From Penicillium oxalicum (Eukaryota > Ascomycota > Eurotiomycetes > Eurotiales > Aspergillaceae), in contig NC_064655.1 of NCBI RefSeq assembly GCF_001723175.1, forward strand, positions 930,001 through 994,000: 64,000 nt of DNA, written 5' to 3'. The notes under the pieces are model-generated. The model searched no databases. It saw only the letters and a program-made list of their open reading frames with translations, and was not told the origin of the DNA. Shown piece by piece: positions 60,711-64,000 of this stretch (position 1 is the first letter of the stretch; each line of letters opens with the position of its first letter). Both the position numbers and the translations under genes were made by a program.

Positions 60711-62819
60711 ATGGACCAGCTATGGTCGTATATGCCACCCTCGGTGGCCCAGTTGATCCAAGCCAATGGCTACCAAGTTACCCCTGAACACGCTCAGTGG
60801 GCCGGTATCGCCGTGGTCTCCTTAATCGCCGTCTACGTGGGGTACCTTTGGAGCTTAAGCTTGAAGGAGGCGGCTGTGACGTTTAATGTTCCTGTACCGG
60901 TGGAGGTGCGAAATAGCGCGGATGGAAAGCAATGGGAGACTGTTACCGGAATGGAGAAGTGCATTTTGGAGAATCAGGTCCGAGGGGTGAGTCTTCATGT
61001 TTCACGCGCAAGGCGTCGCCGTGTCTTGTGGTAGTCATATTCTGGGGAGGAATACTGACTTGATTCGTGCGATCACTTTAGATCTGGAATGAGAAAATTC
61101 TTATGAGTTACTGTCCTGCTGATGGGCGGGTATTGGGCAATGGTATCAAGCCGGCAACGGTGGAGGATGTCGACGCCGCTGTGCAGGCTGCCAAGGTTGC
61201 GCAACAAGAATGGGCCAAGACAACTTTTGCAGAGCGCAGGAAGGTTCTGCGCAGCTTGTTAAAGTAGGATAGTCCCACCCGCTCCGATGCACTGGCGTTT
61301 CGGTTCTCAGTGCCGACTTTGAATGTTTGGATGGTTCTGACACTGTCTCTCTTGCTAGGTACGTTCTCGACCATCAAGACGACATCGTTACCGCGTGCTG
61401 CCTCGATTCCGGAAAGACCAAGGTGGACGCCTCGTTTGGAGAGATTCTGGTCACGGTGGAGAAACTCAAGTGGACAATCGATCATGGCGAGAAGGCTCTG
61501 TTGCCGTCACGGCGGCCGACGAACTTGTTGATGATGTACAAAAACAACCTTGTCACCTACGAGCCGCTAGGTGTCGTAGCTGCTGCGGTATCGTGGAACT
61601 ATCCCTTCCACAACTTTATCGGACCTATTATCAGCGCTTTATTCGCTGGCAATAGTATTGTCGTCAAGCCCTCCGAGCAAACGGCCTGGTCCACGGTATT
61701 CTTTTTGGATATCGTGCGAGGCGCGCTGTCGAGCTGCGGTCACTCGCGCGACCTTGTCCAGAGCGTCGTCTGCCTGCCCGCTGTCGCAGACAAGCTGACC
61801 TCGCATCCGGATATTGCGCACATCACCTTCATCGGCTCGCGACCCGTTGCGCATAAAGTCTGCGCCTCGGCCGCGAAGGCCCTGATTCCCGTTTGTGTTG
61901 AGCTTGGCGGCAAGGACCCCTCGGTGATTCTGGACGACGCTCGCACCATTCGCAATCTGCCCACCATCGCCTCGATCCTTATGCGCGGTGTCTTCCAGTC
62001 CGCCGGTCAAAACTGCATTGGGATTGAGCGAGTCATTGCCCTTCCAGGCGTCTACGAGAAACTCATTGAAATGGTCACTCCTCGAATTCGGGCGCTTCGT
62101 CTCGGTTCCATTCTCCTCGACACTCCCAACGAGACTACATTCACGCCTGACATGGGCGCCATGATCTCGCCCGCCTCGTTCGACAAGCTTGAAGGTCTCA
62201 TCGCTGAAGCCGTCGGCCAGGGTGCACGTCTTCTTGCAGGGGGCAAGCGATACCACCATCCTAAGTACCCACACGGCCACTACTTCACCCCACCCTCCTC
62301 GTGGACGTCACGCCTCAGATGCGCATCGCGCAAGAGGAGCTCTTCGCACCCGTCTTCCTACTCATGCGCGCCGAAAATACGCGCGATGCCATCTCCATCG
62401 CCAATTCGACCCTCTACTCCCTCGGTGCGAGCGTTTTCGGTCACCACCCCCGCGATGTCGACGCCTGTGTGCGCGGCATCAACGCCGGCATGATGGCCGT
62501 CAACGACTTTGGCGCATACTACGTCGTGCAATTGCCCTTTGGCGGAGTCAAGGGGTCTGGGTACGGTCGGTTCGCGGGCGACGAGGGGCTGCGCAGTCTG
62601 TGTAATACCAAAGCTCTATGCTTGGATAAGTTCCCCAAGATCGTGGGTACTGCGATCCCGCCGCGGGTGGATTATCCCATTCAGAAGCGGGAGGGTGAGG
62701 CCGGAGTGAGGGATGGAGTGTCTGCGTGGGAGATGTGCAAAGGCATCAATGAGACAGGGTACCAGATTACGCTTGGTGGGCGGATCGCTGGTATTTTGCG
62801 CTTGTTGAAGAATATGTAA
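60711..62819 (+). CDS. Msc7-like membrane-anchored aldehyde dehydrogenase, frameshifted
   Basis: Exons 60711-60986, 61082-61263 and 61359-62819 give about 639 residues once one missing base is allowed for. An N-terminal helix (WAGIAVVSLIAVYVGYLWSL) anchors an ALDH domain, the arrangement of yeast Msc7. Seen: SWNYPFHNFIGPI, ITFIGSRPVAHKV, the catalytic Glu in VCVELGGKDPS, and the nucleophile Cys in SAGQNCIGIERV; QEELFAPVF and LPFGGVKGSGYGRFAG follow. The frame breaks between HYFTP and LLVDVTPQMR in the C4 run 62288-62291; a fifth C gives FTPTLLVDVT and fits the ALDH fold. The C-terminal extension (about 60 aa) also matches the Msc7 group. The substrate is unknown. Confidence 0.85.
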
Positions 62820-63322
62820 ACGGGAACACAGATAACGAGAGAAAAGAATATCGGATATGATGGCTTACGGTGCGTTTTGGGAAGAAGTGCCTGGACGATG
62901 TAGGATGACGCGTGGAAACTTTTGCCTTCTTTCACGTGAGATGATGGCCCTGTTTACCAACGACTGAAGTTATCTTTTCAGGGTAGTTTGGATAGGAGGT
63001 GAATTGTACAATAATTGGATATAAACCATGATTCTTATGTGTTGTATTCATGCATCCACCAAATGTTCAAACACAAGACGAGAGCATTAGCTCGTTATCA
63101 ATAGCTAAGATCCAAAGAAAAATCACTTCGATCTTGGAGTGAGGCAAAAGGGGGTATCCAAACAGACTCGCAAATGTCGAGCAACTGTAGCTCTCATACA
63201 ATGCAATATCACCCTCTCGACGAAAGGAAATCGTGCGATTCAACCCCTCGGGGAGGGAACCAATAAAGAAAAAGCGCACCAGTTAAAAAAGAGAACACGA
63301 CAATGACTCAGTCAAGCTCTCG
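62820..63322. other. Convergent 3' intergenic region
   Basis: About 500 bp between the stop codons of the ALDH gene and the convergent partial gene. No gene or repeat is seen. Confidence 0.55.
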
Positions 63323-64000
63323 CTAGTCCTTCGACTGTTCATCCTTTTTCACCCACCAAGCACTGGTACAGAACTGCGACTGCGGCATCCAGTTCTGAAA
63401 AGGCTGCCGCCGCGGATCGAGAACCTCTCGGCGGAATTGGCTTGCTTGAGGAGTATCGTTCAATCCACCATATATGAACAGCTGAGTCTCCAAAGCTCCA
63501 CGCGGATTTTGCTGGAGGTCGGGCAAGATGAGCAGAAAATCAGCCAGCCAACGACCCAATCTGCCATTGATCTCATGTTCGTCAGAGGGGCTGTGCTCAG
63601 CAAGGCGAACGTTTTCCAGGGTCCACTGCAGGATTTCTGGCGCGTCCGCGGGGATGGACTCTGCGCTCGCGCGAAGGAGGGCTTCAAAGAAAGCGATATT
63701 GAGTTGTGGCTTGTCGCGGCCGACTCGTGTAACGGCAATGAAATGATCGGAGGGGATGGTGTAAAGTTGATGATAGTGTTTGTTGGGGGCGTAAAAGCGG
63801 AACGTGAACTCGTCCAATTTGAGCAGCGAAACCAGGGCGTTATAGTTCTGGCTTTCAATCGCTTTGCGGACTCCCTGGTGGAGCGCGGTCCGATTGAGGG
63901 TCGATCTTGTTGACGTCAAAACGGAGGGTGGACCGCAGAGGGAGTTGTTAGAACATAGGCGGAGCATCTCAAGGAACATCACATCGTCGGCCGTGAACCC
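63323..64000 (-). CDS. Unrecognised protein, C-terminal part, cut by window edge
   Basis: A minus-strand frame is open from the right edge to a stop at 63323 (225 residues visible). It reads as a soluble, helical protein: FTADDVMFLEMLRLC, HQGVRKAIESQNYNALVSLL, AFFEALLRASAESIPADAPE, GRWLADFLLILPDLQQ. It ends with a Trp-rich, charged tail (SAWWVKKDEQSKD). No catalytic motif, signal or membrane segment is seen. The 5' part lies outside the window, so function and exact frame start are unknown. Confidence 0.6.
   Translation of the reverse strand, partial: GFTADDVMFLEMLRLCSNNSLCGPPSVLTSTRSTLNRTALHQGVRKAIESQNYNALVSLLKLDEFTFRFYAPNKHYHQLYTIPSDHFIAVTRVGRDKPQLNIAFFEALLRASAESIPADAPEILQWTLENVRLAEHSPSDEHEINGRLGRWLADFLLILPDLQQNPRGALETQLFIYGGLNDTPQASQFRREVLDPRRQPFQNWMPQSQFCTSAWWVKKDEQSKD

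Noticed and set aside
1..64000. Transposons, CRISPR arrays, secondary-metabolite backbone genes
   Set aside because: No transposase, reverse transcriptase, terminal repeat pair, spaced direct-repeat array, PKS or NRPS segment was seen on either strand.

Overview
The window looks like chromosomal DNA of a filamentous ascomycete, probably an Aspergillus/Penicillium-type Eurotiomycete. Introns are short (about 50-110 nt) with GT..AG ends and frequent CTGAC/CTTGAC-like branch points, and the gene repertoire is typical: eEF3, a fused BioDA, a RID/DmtA-type cytosine methyltransferase, DUF3433 and rhodopsin-domain membrane proteins. Genus is inferred from protein resemblance recalled from memory; no search was run.

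Layout. 0-7 kb: 5' part of eEF3 (minus), a mitochondrial citrate-synthase-family enzyme best read as 2-methylcitrate synthase McsA (plus), and a FAT1-type acyl-CoA synthetase (minus). 7-12 kb: gene-poor, with a possible AT-hook ORF and a 7-bp tandem repeat. 12-32 kb: a loose biotin neighbourhood. It holds biotin synthase bioB (plus), a fatty-acid-hydroxylase-superfamily gene, a tautomerase, a 1215-aa DUF3433 membrane protein, a monocarboxylate-type MFS transporter, then bioDA (minus) and bioF (plus) head to head. 33-41 kb: ENA-type Na+/K+ P-type ATPase, a small RING-like membrane protein and a rhodopsin-domain seven-helix protein. 44-49 kb: an APC permease and 2-methylcitrate dehydratase (prpD). 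50-52 kb: a RID/DmtA-type DNA methyltransferase. 55-64 kb: amidophosphoribosyltransferase (ADE4), an HhH-GPD DNA glycosylase, an Msc7-like membrane-anchored aldehyde dehydrogenase, and the 3' part of an unrecognised gene.

How the genes fit together. bioB, bioDA and bioF supply the known late steps of biotin synthesis from pimeloyl-CoA. BioF ends in the peroxisomal signal-like tripeptide PKL and the nearby acyl-CoA synthetase in ARL, consistent with peroxisomal supply of the acyl-CoA precursor. mcsA and prpD are consecutive steps of the methylcitrate cycle (propionyl-CoA detoxification) but lie about 43 kb apart.

Main caution: four genes (hydroxylase, MFS transporter, APC permease, Msc7-like ALDH) are each interrupted by one apparent missing base, always inside a homopolymer run, while both flanks remain clearly coding. 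This pattern suggests homopolymer undercalling in the assembly more than four separate pseudogenes, but sequence alone cannot decide. No CRISPR array, complete transposon, rRNA or convincing tRNA was seen, and no clearly new system was found.
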